From: Balanoglossus misakiensis
Taxonomy: Eukaryota; Hemichordata
Reading direction: 5' to 3'
NCBI GenBank assembly: GCA_040954595.2
Contig: CM082586.2
Location: forward strand, 8,308,001 to 8,372,000
DNA length: 64,000 nucleotides
The notes below the pieces were generated by a model that worked only from the letters and a program-made list of their open reading frames with translations, was not told where the DNA came from and ran no database searches. A program made the position numbers and the translations under genes. Within the stretch, counting starts at the first letter, position 1. Each line of letters starts with the position of its first letter. This document shows, piece after piece, positions 28,156 through 42,300 of the stretch.

Positions 28156-28799
28156 GTGCGTGTGTGTATCAAAATGTGATCTAAATCAGCTGTAGATAGG
28201 CACAGTCTTTACAAGGTTTTGCTGCTGGTCTTGCTCTGCTGCGCCTCTCTGTGTACGTCTGACCGACTACCATAGAAGGTTTCATTCAAATTTCCCTCTC
28301 CAGCCGGGACTATAATGACCCAATCAGACATTGTCTGATGATAAGGACAATAGACATGAATTGAAATTGTGGCCATTCGATGTTAATTTTAGTGTCATCC
28401 AGGCAGTGATACTCACTTTTAGAATTGCGATATCAACTTTTCTAATAAGTTTTCATGTTCAATTCAACACTTCGAGTGGCAAACCCAAAAAGCACACAGT
28501 ACCAGTGCGTAGGGGTAATGAAAATGACCACCTAGTATTCCATTGTGCATGCTGGACGTCTGTGTTGTCACGCAGAGCTAAGAAACACTTCTACATACTC
28601 ATACTTTTTGGGAGTTTTTCAGGTGCATGATGCAAGTGACTCGATTATCTGTATTTAGGCGAAAATGCTCGATACTGTAACAAACTCTATAACAAGCTAT
28701 CTGATTTTATAAAACAAATAAAGTAAGCTCATATATCACTTGGTGTGTATTATTTTCTGTCACGTACTCTGAAAGTAATATTCACACACTGACACTGAA

Positions 28800-28850
28800 T
28801 ATCTATATATCTATAAACACACTGGTATGGAGACCAGGCTAGGTGAAAGT
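28800..28850. repeat. Half copy of the hAT-like MITE
   Basis: TCTATATATCTATAAACACACTGGTATGGAGACCAGGCTA matches one arm of the element at 30273-30405. The other arm is missing, so this is a truncated copy. Confidence 0.6.
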
Positions 28851-29473
28851 ACACTGCACACTCAAAGAAATGGTCTTTTTCTTTCTTGAGTCTGCTCACA
28901 CTCACATGATGTTGAATTGGAAAGCAAGTTTAAGTTTAAAGAAACTGTTATTATTGTTGGCTGGTACCCTGCCTCAATGACGCGTCTTGCTTGTCTAGGA
29001 ATGTGAGACACTACAGCGATCGAGGAATTGTTGCAGCGTCTTAAAAACGCCCTCACACGACAAAACTCCCAAAATTCTTTGTTTTGTTCATAAACCGGGA
29101 ATGCGTGTAACTAAACCACTCTAAAAGCCCGTTAAATATGGTTATCTAGCAACATACGCGCATAAGAAATTTTCTTCACTAACCTCAGTAAATCGTCGGG
29201 TAGTTCTAAAATTCCGTTCGATCTTCCGTCACCATCCATCCCATTTACAGAATTATGTTGTTATGCATAGCCCACGCGCCCTCTTCACTTATCTCCGCAA
29301 ATCGTCCGTCAGGTATACCAAGTGACACAACAATGCAAACTTCTCCGAGGTTTATGGTGTTTGATAATCAATCAATCTCCACTGTTTCGTTTTTACAACG
29401 TACTGTTTGAGAAGGGGGAAATTCCAGAACACTTCAGAGGCAAAGAATTATACACAGATGTTTACTAGTATTA

Positions 29474-30219
29474 GGGACCGTTCAGTTTTTACGGCAGGGG
29501 GGGGGGGGTCGGCAAGTTTGTGTCATGGGTTTTCAAATTCAGGCCGACCCCCTTTACCCAGGACCAAAAAATGATGACCCCCCCCCCCCCTTTGACAGGC
29601 CAAAAAATGTGATGACCCCCCCCCCCCCTCACGCCAAAAACATTCTCCCTCCTGATCCTATGTACACTGTATGCATTATATAGGGAATAAGGGTTCCCAC
29701 ACCTCAATTCTAAATTTCTTAAAGTGATTGAATTATGAATAAATTAGAATGACAAGTCAATACAGAAGAATGAAGGGGGTGGGTGTGGGAGGGGGTGTCC
29801 CCCTCACACATAAGAAAATTTTGAAAAATATTGGGCTGAAAGTTGCATTTTAATGAACTCAAAAGCAAATTAACTTAATATTGGGGAGGACCAATTTTAC
29901 TTTTGCTACTCCACTCAAAGTACGCATCGGGTGGCAAGTAGTCGGCCCTCGTACACTAGACAAACTAGCCAATAAATGATATGTTGCGAAGAATGAAGGG
30001 GGTGGGTGTGGGAGGGGGTGAGAAAATTTTGTAAAATAAAGGGCACGAAACTGCAATTTTGTGGACTCAAAAGCAAAAGTTCGGTGGCAAAAGAATGTGA
30101 CCCCCCCTAAACGTTTAAAAAAACAGATGACCCCCCCCTTTTGGACTTCAAAATTTAAGTGACCCCCCCCCCTGGATTTTGCCGACCCCCCCCCCCGGCC
30201 GTAAAAACTGAACGGTCCC
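29474..30219. mobile_element. PIF/Harbinger-like non-autonomous element, GGGACCGTTCAG family
   Basis: Inverted ends GGGACCGTTCAGTTTTTACG (left) and its inverse (right) are flanked by TTA at 29471-29473 and 30220-30222. The subterminal DNA is rich in long C- or G-runs. Part of the interior (AATGAAGGGGGTGGGTGTGG and TTTTAATGAACTCAAAAGCA) is the reverse complement of interior DNA of the GGCTGCATTC family at 27054 and 37387. The open frames across it are G-run artefacts. Confidence 0.85.
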
Positions 30220-30272
30220 TTACCATTACCGAGTAACACAACAACGCAAACCTCTCCTAGTTTTATGGTGTG

Positions 30273-30405
30273 TTAGCCTGGCCCCATACCAGTGTGTTTT
30301 AGATACATAGAAATTCTATATATTTTTATATATCTTATCTATAATTCTATAAATCTATATAGAATTTCTGTATATCTAAAACACACTGGTATGGGGGCCA
30401 GGCTA
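30273..30405. mobile_element. hAT-like MITE with 8-bp target duplication
   Basis: A 133-bp near-palindrome opening TTAGCCTGGCCCCATACCAG and closing with its inverse ending GGCTA. ATGGTGTG occurs directly on both sides (30265-30272 and 30406-30413), an 8-bp duplication as made by hAT transposases. The centre is an AT-rich hairpin (TATATAGAATTTC-type). Confidence 0.85.
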
Positions 30406-30978
30406 ATGGTGTGATTGTACGATAATCAATCACATTCTGCTGTTTCGTTTTAACCGAGTAAACATCGTACTGTTCGAGAAGGGGAACAATATGTTCATTC
30501 GAGAACACTTCAGAAGCAAAGAATACACAAATGTTTATTACCATTACGGAGTGAGTAACACAACAACGCAAACCTCTCCTAGTTTTATGGTGTTTGTACG
30601 ATAATCTATCAAGTTCTACTGTTTCGTTTTTGATTAAGACTGTCACAGTGTTGGAAAAAGCAAACATGCTACATTGAATATTAATTGCATTTACAATAAA
30701 ATTTACCAAAAGGCTGAATATAACAATGCTATACAATGTCAGGTGTATAAACTCTTGAACACAACATGTATTCTGGACGGAATCCATGAACTCTCAGGTT
30801 TACGACCACGGGCCTGCTATTTGTATGTTTTTAAGGCGATATAATCAATTAAACTTAGGCACTTCGGTAAAATACAATACATGTACAAACAACAGTAATA
30901 TATCGTGCAAGGATAGCTCAGAAATATTCGCTGATTTATTTCCACTGAGGTCCAATGTAACAATGACAGCAAATATTT

Positions 30979-31331
30979 AAAGTGATAAAGTCTCTCTCTC
31001 GCTGCCCATTTTCCATTAATTATGTTTGAATTGATACATGACACCGTTTATGTTATTCTACATGTGGATCTATAGCGAATCAACATTCGACCACACACAA
31101 CTTCCATCCCGTTTGTAGGATATTAGAGTAAAAATCTCGCCAAAACGAATAAACGGTAAACACCGATTATACATTTTGGCGAGTTTTTCACTCTCGTGTC
31201 TACAAGTTCGATGGAAGTTGCGTGTGATTTAACGTTGATTCACTATATATCCACATGTACATTAACATAAACGGTCTTGTATCAAACATAATTTATGGAA
31301 AAGGGCAGCGTGAGAGAGAGACTTTGTCTCT
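30979..31331. mobile_element. MITE of the AGGGACAAAGTCTCTCTCT family, copy 1
   Basis: A long imperfect hairpin. The left arm runs from AAAGTCTCTCTCTCGCTGCC through CACACACAACTTCCATCC, and the right arm is its inverse ending GAGAGAGACTTTGTC. The same structure is found at 51152-51499. Non-coding. The remaining DNA to 31690 holds nothing I can support. Confidence 0.75.
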
Positions 31332-31690
31332 GTAACTAAAGGACGAATCCATTCAAAACGTTGAAAACCAATGACTCTACATATTAGTTTGCCAACCTGT
31401 TCATTTAGATTACTGTCAATTGAATTGAATTGTTTGTACTGTAAAATTGAAGTGGTCTGAGTTGGACAAGGTTAACATATTAAGATACATTGCTATTTTC
31501 AGTGACCGGATCAAAGGTGATAAACTATTCTCTGTCAAAAATTATAAATGTTTTGCAGAAGCCAAACATTCCCCCGCCTGGAACGTTTAATCCGTGTGTA
31601 TCTTGGATACAGGCTTAGCAACAACATGTTTCTGAATAAACAATAGAATAATCAAAAGCGTTTTAAACTATTTAAACGTAATAAGTCAGT

Positions 31691-33049
<1,359 letters not shown>

Positions 33050-33278
33050 CTTAATAGAGAAATCAAATATAATATGCAGATTAACAGCTAATATTCCGCC
33101 ATCAGCAGAAACTGCTCACAAACATTTCTGTCCACGACAAATATGTTATGTAGTACATTTGTATGTAAAACCCCAAGGGGTCGTACTCCTTGGAGAAAAT
33201 ATTTCGTGTGGGGAGGGGGGCACTTACACTCTAAAGTGAAGCGTTCAGTGATTGAACACATATTAGAACACATAATTG

Positions 33279-33488
33279 TAACACTTTTTGAACGCAGTAC
33301 AAGTGTTCAGTACGAAAACTAGAACGCATGTGTTCTGATATTGAACACATAGTGTTTTCGATTTTGAACACATTACACATGTTCTAAAATTTCATGAAGT
33401 AGAACACTAGTTACGCGTCAAGCCAATGTAACACTTTTTGAACACAGCCTAAGTGTTCAAACCAAGCAAATAGAACGCATGTGTTCTG
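33279..33488. repeat. Left subterminal repeats of the CACTA-like element
   Basis: A direct repeat of about 59 bp, opening TAACACTTTTTGAAC and ending AGAACGCATGTGTTCT, occurs at 33279 and 33429. GAACAC, GAACGC and GTGTTC boxes fill the space between. Such arrays are the usual binding sites for the transposase of CACTA elements; that role is inferred here. Confidence 0.75.
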
Positions 33489-33699
33489 TAAAGCAACCTC
33501 ATTAGTATACCAGCAAATTAGACCAATACACATGTATATATGAAAGAATGTCAACATTTTAATAAAATCCAGGACAATTATTGCAAGTACAGCTTTTCTC
33601 AAGACAAGAGAAATTGTGAAGTCACTTGCCCTACATCTATATGCCAAGAATTTACTAAATTATCACAAAAGCACAAATATTCCAAGTTCTGCATTATAA

Positions 33700-34150
33700 T
33701 AAATTGAAAAAAGGCAGCGAGAGAGAGACTTCGTCCCTTTAATGATACTGCCTGATAGCATATCAAGATAAGTTATTTATGACAAAATGACCGAAATATT
33801 GAAGAAATATCAGAACAGTCGAAAATTCCTGCCATTAAAAAAAAAGATGAACTATTGCAATGAAAATTTAAATGTACATCTGCATGGCCTAATATTAGCT
33901 ATGTACAGTTTGGCAATAAATTTTATGATGATTTCCAAAAAGTTTCAGCTCTGGAAGGAAATTTAAATTGATTTGACATTAGAAACACCGGTTCCTTGGG
34001 ACGATGTATGTAGAGTGTTTTTCAAATGTTTCATTCAAGACAATGCCTATGTTATTTTACACGTGGATATAGTGAATGGCCACGCATAACTTCCATCAGA
34101 CTTGTAGACACATAAACAAAAAACTCGCCAAAATGAATAATCGGTAAATG
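33700..34150. repeat. Fragments of the AGGGACAAAGTCTCTCTCT MITE family
   Basis: GGCAGCGAGAGAGAGACTTC at 33713 resembles the right end of the family, and 34045-34145 (CACGTGGATATAGTGAAT, CATAACTTCCATCAGACTTG, CTCGCCAAAATGAATAATCG) resembles its left half. The two parts are separated by unrelated DNA, so this copy is rearranged. From 34151 to 34846 I see no other feature. Confidence 0.5.
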
Positions 34151-35394
34151 TAACATGCTTGACACAACTCACTGCATCAGTACAAAAACATAAGCAAGCC
34201 CAGAAAACTACAAGTCAGATAAAACATTTTCTCAAAAATTCAACATTGGAATAAATCAAACACTCAAAAGCACAAATATGCCAATTTCAGAACTATTTGA
34301 AACACGGTGTCAAGGACACTATGTCCCATTTAGGGATTTCACAGGAAAAGTCTACACCAGAATACATATACATAAAACATACACATAGAGAGATCAACAG
34401 GCAAACACTAACTCACCCAATAGTTTCTTTGACAGTTGGTCAAAGTTATGTAAACATAAATAAGGTCTCAATAAAGTAAATACACACCAATTTTCATAGC
34501 AATCTGACCATTAGTTCTTCAATTACTGAGTTTTCACCAATTTAATATTTTTTCCTAATTTGCGTATTTTTGGCAATGACAACTTCATTTGAACAAAATC
34601 CCATCTACAGCCCAGCCTGCATCTTCACACCAAATATCAAGGTGATACACGCAGCAGTTTTCAAGTTTTTGAATTGGGCAGACATACATACTTACATACG
34701 TACATACAAACAGATGCAACTGATCCCATAAGGTCCCATGGTATATGTTCATATAAATTGTAACAATTGTGTAATTTTGATAAAGCTCACTGATTGAAAA
34801 ATCACTCAAAAAGTTCTGGCTGATCCCCAATTTCTTAAGTCATATCCTTAAGGATAAGAGATAAGAAATTCATATTTTTTAAATCAACATTTCCCTGTTA
34901 ATTATCGAGCTCAAAATCCCCTAAACTATATTGCCTAAAAGCTTACATATAGGGGAATATTTTGGTTACTCCAGTGTGACCATTGTTTACTAAACTATCA
35001 CGTGACAAGCAATTTAAATTACGTTCTAAGAACCAGTTTTCGCAATGTTTTAAAGGCTTTGAGATATCTGGCTCAAATTTGTGTGAATACGAAATGTCCT
35101 AACTATCATACTAAGTGCATGAAACCAACCAGCTCAATTTTTATGACGCAAAAACTTCCGGAGCAGTGAATAAACCCTAGTCTATGGGAAGTTTTCACGT
35201 CATAATAAATTGAGCTAATTGTTTTTAAAACAATCCAAGATACACTTTGTATGATAGTTATGACACATTGCATTCATACAAATTTGAGCCAGATATCTCA
35301 AAGCATTAACACAAAAACATTGAGAAATCTGTTTTTTGGATGGTAATTTAAACCGCTTGTCGTGTGATAGTTGTGTAAACAATAATCACATTAA

Positions 35395-36266
35395 CCCTTT
35401 CAGGCCTGAATTTCGCTTGGACTTCTGTAAGATTGGTAAATTTTAACTATATTATTATGCTCTCAGAAAGTCATGCAAATCTTCAACATTGTATGAAGGT
35501 TTATCCATGTGTCAGACTATTTCTTGTAGATTGAATGACAGACTAACAGGTACAGGCAGACCAACAAAAATGGGGTCTATTTATGCCTTGATGTCTGTCA
35601 GTTCATTTGCCCCTGGCTGAAATCTCTGCAATGAACTTACATGTCTGTAACAGGTAGAGCTGACCAAGCCAGGATACCAAGACAATGCCAGAGGTTTGCA
35701 GAGATTTCCACCAGGGGCCCTATTTGTTTGTGTCTAAATCGATATGCAGTGAAATTGGGGTCAAAAATGGGGTCTATTTATGCCTTGATGTCTGTCAGTT
35801 CATTTGCCCCTGGCTGAAATCTCTGCAATGAACTTACATGTCTGTAACAGGTAGAGCTGACCAAGCCAGGATACCAAGACAATGCCAGAGGTTTGCAGAG
35901 ATTTCCACCAGGGGCCCTATTTGTTTGTGTCTAAATCGATATGCAGTGAAATTGGGGTCAAAAATGGGGTCTATTTATGCCTTGGTGTCTGTCAGTTCAT
36001 TTGCCCCTGGCTGAAATCTCTGCAATGAACTTACATGTCTGTAACAGGTAGAGCTGACCAAGCCAGGATACCAAGACAATGCCAGAGGTTTGCAGAGATT
36101 TCCACCAGGGGCCCTATTTGTTTGTGTCTAAATCGATATGCAGTGAAATTGAGTCTGACATAGAGATAAGCCTTAGCAAAATGTAATGTTGAAGTTCTTC
36201 TTTGGCCTTCTGGGATTATAGCTAAATAGTATCAATATATGTGATAGGTTGTCAGGCTTGAAAGGG
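35395..36266. mobile_element. TTAA-flanked (piggyBac-like) non-autonomous element with internal tandem repeats
   Basis: Ends CCCTTTCAGGCCTGA (left) and TCAGGCTTGAAAGGG (right) are inverted with one mismatch. TTAA flanks both sides (35391-35394 and 36267-36270). The TTAA duplication and CCCTTT start fit piggyBac-like elements. The interior is mostly the 197-bp tandem array. No transposase. Confidence 0.8.
35571..36151 (+). repeat. Three tandem copies of a 197-bp unit
   Basis: Units start at 35571, 35768 and 35965, exactly 197 bp apart, each opening TGGGGTCTATTTATGCCTTG. The copies are almost identical (one A/G difference seen near the start of unit 3), so the amplification is recent. Each unit includes a hairpin, CCCCTGGCTGAAATCTCTGC with GCAGAGATTTCCACCAGGGG. 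Confidence 0.95.
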
Positions 36267-36387
36267 TTAAAGTAATGAAAATGTTCTCCTATATCTAAGC
36301 AATCTAAATATATAGTTTTAGGGGATTCTGAGCTCGATAATTAACAAAGAATTTTTTTTCATAAAGTGAATTTCTTATCTCGTATCC

Positions 36388-39300
36388 TTAAGCGTCATCA
36401 GAATTGAAGTGCACATGGTCCCACTTTTCCCGAATCTCTTTATAGAGAATTTTGTATCCTTGTGAGGCGTTTTGCTTGTATGGCTCCTGCATGATGAATG
36501 ACTGCAGGAGCCCTAGGATCATTGCATGGGTTTGGGGATAGGTTAAATCAAATATGTAATATGTGGCAAGTAATTTAACCACAGCAGACATTATGCCTTC
36601 TTTGGGTAGTATTCTGATGTACCTCGTATCCCCAACAATGTACAGCCCAGTGAGCTGTCCTGCACTTGTTATTGCCCGTATGTGAGGAGCTTCACATTCA
36701 TTTGTTGTCAGTATCTGGTCAATCTCTTCATCTGCTACATCCTAATCGAACATAAAAAGATTGGAAATTGTCTTGTAAGCAGTGTCAAAATTTGAAGTCA
36801 ATCACATTAACCGAACAGTGTTGATTAGGTGTAAGATTATAGTTAGGGCACGGCTAATTACATTGAAAATGAAACCCAACCTTAATTACTCATCAGTAGA
36901 TACTCTGTGCAATCATTGGACAAACGAAGCATGTGTTTGACTTTAAGGGGGTGCTAGTTTCATCACTATTCCCAGGGTATCAAGCTTTATTGGGCCAGTA
37001 GAATCCACGAGGCTAAATTGATACTGTGCTATACACATGCAGCCCACACAACAAAATTTGGCTTAGGCCTGCTCAGTTGAAAATGTAAGACCTTTTCAGA
37101 AAATTACCTATAACGTCTGTAAATTTGTATCAATTACTGAGGTTCACCATGCTAGGTTATCATCAGCATGGGTTGAAGAGGGTGAAATAACAATCTCATG
37201 TTCGGACACTTTGTTTCTCTGTGACCAAAAGTGCCATGGCACTTGTACATGACTCAACCTTTCAGTTGAAATACCTAAATGATACATTTCCAAAATAGAG
37301 TAGCTTTTATTGAGAGTGAACCCCTTCTCCTCAAACCCATCCCAGGCTGTAAATAATGGCGGATCCCTAAAGCTACAGTTACATAAGGCTGCATTCACAA
37401 ACACCTCTGGAGGGGGGGGGGGCAGGAGAATTGAGGGGGGGGGGGTGAAAAAATTGAGGGTATGTAAGGGGGGATTTGAAATAATTTAGGGACTGTAAAG
37501 GGGGGGACTTGAAAACTTTGAGGACTAAATATTTATTTTGAGTCCACAAAAATGCAGTTTTGAACCCTTCATAATACAATTTTTTCTCATGTGGGAGGGG
37601 GGACACACCCTCCCACCCAACCCCCATCATTCATCAACACCTTTAAATCATTGACTGGTTTATCTAGTGTCCCAGGACAGGGGACTTGCCCCCCCCCCCC
37701 CCCCCCCCATGCTAACTTTGAGCGCCGAAGGTTAAATTTGTCCTCCCCAACATACCGGTAGTTGAGTTAATTTGCTTTTGGGTTCATTAAAATGCAGTTT
37801 TGAACTCTGTATTTTGTAAAAATGTCTTCACTTCTCGGTTTACAATGTCTCCCAACACAGAATACAAAATACTTAAAAAATAGAAACAATGTTCAGTTTT
37901 AATACCTGCTGATAAGGGGTAATATCAGTTTCAAATTCTTTTCATGGGAGCGCTGTTTTTCTTTTTTACAAGATAGACAGGTGATGTGTTTTGCTGTGTG
38001 AAAGAAAATGGGGGGGGGGGATTTGAAAATTTTAGCAGTTAGGAAGGGGGTATTTGAAAATATTTCGGGTTGTTGAGGGGGGCATGTGAAAATTAACGGT
38101 AAAAAAAATTGAATTCTCCCCCCCCCCCCCTCCAGAGGTGTTTGTGAATGCAGCCTAAGTAAAATCTCTTCAGTTACCTCGGACATTCTTATTATTGATG
38201 TTGTCTTCATAGCTGCCTTAGAAGCTGCTGCTACTGATTTTCCGCCATGCCTTTTCTTTATCCTCTTCTCAATGAATGAAATGACAGCAAGCATGCGAAG
38301 TGGATCCTACAAGAAAATAAATTCAAAAGTATCAACTTAGTGACCTATTACAAAACTACAACATTGTTTGTTCAGCAATTTAAGTCACAAGGTAAAGTAA
38401 AATGGTTAATTTAATCATAACACATGTTAGCGAGGGCAACATCACGATTTGTAGCCTGCACGAGACATAAAGATCTCCGACAATTATCGATATTATGGTC
38501 AGAGATCACCTTCCCTCACGCACTCTACAAATCAAGAAATTTCACCATAGACTTTGTGTATCATGAGTTCTTATGCGTAGCTGCGGATGAGATGTGTTAC
38601 AAAACACATGTTGACTGGCTTTTTGGGCAACAGCATACGTCTGAAACCCAAGGACTGTGAGTCACCCCCAAAACAGACTGTTTCCCTCGGCCTTCGGCCT
38701 CATGAAAGTCTTTTTTTTGGGGGGGGGGTGACTCACAGTCCCTCGGGTTTCCGACGTATGATGTTGCTCTTATGGCCAGTCAACATGTGTATACTATTGT
38801 GCAAAACTTACATTGTGAGATTTTGGGACGATACTGCCAATTTCTTCAATAACAAATAGTAGAGTTTTCATATTCTTAGCCATAGTCTTTACTCTTTCAC
38901 TACCTAGCATTAGTGTCAGCTCATATACAATCTGAAAAAACAAACATTAATTATGACATAAGTTAGGCAATGTTAATCAATCATTACTTATGATATAGGC
39001 CAGTTGCAAGCTTAATCTCTCAAAGTACATGTTTAGGCCATTCATACTCTTTACTACCCCTAAACGTTTTATTTAAATAGGTGTACCTTATTTTACTGAA
39101 GATAGTATTGGTCTCAGTGTGTGGTTATATTTTTTACCCTTTTGCACACAATACTTGAAGTATCATTAAAATTAAAAAGATTACACATGTAATTATGCAA
39201 CATGGTACAATCCAATTTAAACGTTTCAGGTCGGTCATGTTTTAAAGCTGTAAACAAGTTTTCAGGAAAGGAACAATTTGCTAGTGACACACGATTATAT

Positions 39301-42300
39301 GATAGTTACTGGAGCTATAAAGGGACAAAGGCAACATTTGTTCGAAGGTTTTAAACAATTTTAGACCAGTGGCTCTTACATAACTGGTGATGAAATTATA
39401 TGAAAATGAGTCATAATTTTGACAAAACACAGACCGTGTTAGACCCTTTGGAGTTTGCTTTATAGAGCTGGTAGGGGTGGAAGATTGCCACTATATGCTG
39501 ACCCAACATACATGTGACTCACTGTGCAATAAAATACAAAATGCATGAATCCACATCTGCACTCACGTTGAGAGTTAGTAGAACATACTTACATAAGAAC
39601 TCTCTGTAAGGCATGGATAACGTTCCAGTATTTTTGATATACTGCCACTAGGAGTGTCCACAAGGATGTTGACACGATCTTGTCTTGTATTGCGCAGAAG
39701 TGCTTTAATGTGTTCGCCACTACGTTTGGAAGGCTGCTTTTTCCATTCTGCTTGTAATTCTACCACATGCCTACCAATATCCTCCTCTGATACTTCTTGT
39801 AGACTGTTGTTCACCTGAAGTGGTCGAAAACATAACCTCTTTCTTGGGGGGTCTTTGGAAGCAGACTCTTGCGTTAAACCAGTTTTGCTCTTTGTTTTCA
39901 TTTGGTGCCTCTGGTGACGAATATACTGGCTGAGGTTTTTCGTGAAGACACTCTAAAACAGACAAAAAAATGTATATGTATGGTTAAACATAAAGACAAG
40001 TTTTGCCACAATATTATGTGCTTAACTCCTAGCGTAGTACTAGATAACTATAGGTTTTGTGTAACACGTCTTTTGTGCACTCATGATTACACTCTAATTG
40101 TCATCTACTAGGCTGTATGATAAGAGAGATGATTTAAATTTGACAATAATCAATTTTCCACACCCTGACAGTAATATTCCACTTTCACCAGCCTATGGGG
40201 TAAACATTTCCAAGGTTATTGCAGAATAGGACTTGTCTCTACATTCATTTTTGTAGGTGTCATGAGCTAGTAGTGGATAAATACATGTATTAAGCAAATG
40301 GTATCAGTGACATTTGTCTTTAGTGCAAGGCTACTTCCAATATTGACTTCAATAGAAAATTAACAGTTCAGTCAAAATGTGCACACTACTTTATCAATCT
40401 TACATCTACAGGGAACAATCTGCTTGATAGAATACATCCCAAGAATTACAGAAATCATTATTACTTACCCATGGTCGTTCACCTTCAAGAGCAATGCTAG
40501 GGTATCGTCTATACATTTTTTCTCCAATAGCTTTATAGGCACTTTGGTCTCGCATACCTGGAAAATTCTCCATGTAGTATACACCGCTTTCTTTAATCAT
40601 TTTCTGCCAGATCACTGATGGGATGCAGGTGTCAGCAAGGTGCTTTTCAACCAAGAGACTAAATTTAGGCAAAGGTGCTTTAATCAATGACTGTAGAAGG
40701 TCATAGTCATCTAAATAAAAAAAAGTGTTACACTGATTATATTTAGCTTTGACTGTCTTATTATGGATGAATGAGACTCAATTGACACAGTAATGGGGTA
40801 TGTTGTGCACACCCCTTCAACTACTCTCACATTTGAATATGAGAATCTAAGCATGGTTTAAATTTAACTTGAATACTAACATACCTGTTAAAGGATCTGT
40901 AGACCCTGATGCCTCTGCTGGGATATTATTAGGGTTTGACTGTGGCATACCCACTGGTGAATGATATGTTGCTAGCTGGGCTGTTGCACATGTCACAGGA
41001 GCTGTTGACGGGCTCAAAGAAGCCTGGTTAGAGCCACATGCATTTTCAATCACTGGCTGCCACGATTCCTCAGGCCCTAACAGGAGCAAAGTTTTGCCAC
41101 CAAGTTCCAAGAGGATGTCGTCTTCATCTATGATGGTACCATCTTCCTCCAGAACTACAGTTATGTCCATAGGATGAACACAAGGAGGCAAGAGAACTTT
41201 CTGTGCCCCTGCAAATAAAGAGAACACTCTTTAGAAATCATTTTAGTTGAATTTAGATGTAAATTTACATGTTAAATCTACAGGAAACTCCTAAAGAGAT
41301 TACTGGTTTTAAGCTAAGCTATAGCATAAGTAATTGATAAGTATTACTTCTACGATACAATAAGAAAATTAAAACAGCTCACCAGTGTTCGCGCTAGCGC
41401 TCGCCAAATTCGCTATAGCGAAATGAAATTCAATTTGGCGAATTTATTTTGCACCCAATTCGTCATTTTGGCGAAGTCCGAATTTGATCCCGGCAGCTTC
41501 GATCGTGATCGTAACTCAGGCTTTCTCGCGGCATCCATTTTGTTTGGCGTTGTTCTGTTAATGATCATCACCCCCTGTATCTTGAACATCGTAAGGCAAT
41601 GCATTGAATTCAGCTCTTCCAGTTAGTGACCGCACTCGCTTGATTTCCTGTATGTGTCTCTGGGGACTCAAAGAATGCATATGCGTCTTTTCCTAATTTG
41701 CATGTTTTGAATGGGTTATGCTTACAAATTGATACATTTAGGTCTGCCTTGACTTAAACCGTCAAGTATACAGGTTGTTATGGAAGTTTCTTTTTGATAA
41801 GGCGATTGCAAAGCCAAAGTAGTTTCAGAAAAGATAAATTCCCATGCTCTTATTTAGTGTTTTGGCATCTGTACTGTGAGTACTTTTGGGTCTACCTACA
41901 GACTGTAGGTAGACCCAAAAGTACTCACCTAAATTACCCAACCACAAGAGTAAAACGAACAGCAACTGAGAATTTTCTCTGCCAAAGTCTCACCTGGCTT
42001 TGCTAGTTTGGCTTCAATTCTAGTGTTCTTTTTATATTTTGCATCTTTTTTAAGACTAATTAAATTATGTGCCTTGCTTGAGTTTGGTTTAAATTTATTA
42101 TATCTTGTAACAATTGTACACGTGGCCTCATTTCCAGCATGCCATATGCATACCTCTCAATACATCCCTTTCCAGATTCCCTTTGCTACGAAAAATGTGA
42201 AAATCATGAGACTTGTTGACGTGACTAGCAAATATTTCACAGGAGCACTGAATTATACATTTTACTGGTCCTGCCGGATAGTGAACATTTTATACCTGTG

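Larger units (their letters stand above)
29323..30640 (+). repeat. Three-unit tandem repeat split by two transposons
   Basis: A unit of about 160-180 bp starts with (G)TAACACAACAACGCAAACCT and includes ATGGTGT...GATAATC, TTTCGTTTT and GAGAACACTTCAGA. Units start near 29323, 30233 and 30555; the third is incomplete. Unit 1 is split by the Harbinger-like element at 29474-30219 and unit 2 by the hAT-like MITE at 30273-30405. Uninterrupted units give the empty sites for both insertions. Confidence 0.75.
34847..36392. mobile_element. Long-hairpin DNA element at the end of the accessory gene
   Basis: Inverted ends CTTAAGGATAAGAGATAAGA (left) and the inverse at 36368-36392, continuing as an imperfect inverted repeat of several hundred bp (for example TAATTATCGAGCTC / GAGCTCGATAATTA, and GATATCTGGCTCAAATTTGT / its inverse at about 35276-35300). 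The centre of the hairpin is near 35175. GTCAT occurs beside both ends, possibly the remains of a target duplication. The right arm is interrupted by the TTAA element at 35395-36266. The right end contains the stop codon of the accessory gene. Confidence 0.75.

Noticed and set aside
29489-30239. Gly-rich minus-strand frames
   Set aside because: They come from C/G runs in a Harbinger-like element, not from a gene.
35571-36151. CRISPR array
   Set aside because: The repeat units are 197 bp, contiguous and without spacers, and the DNA is animal nuclear; it is a tandem repeat inside a transposon.
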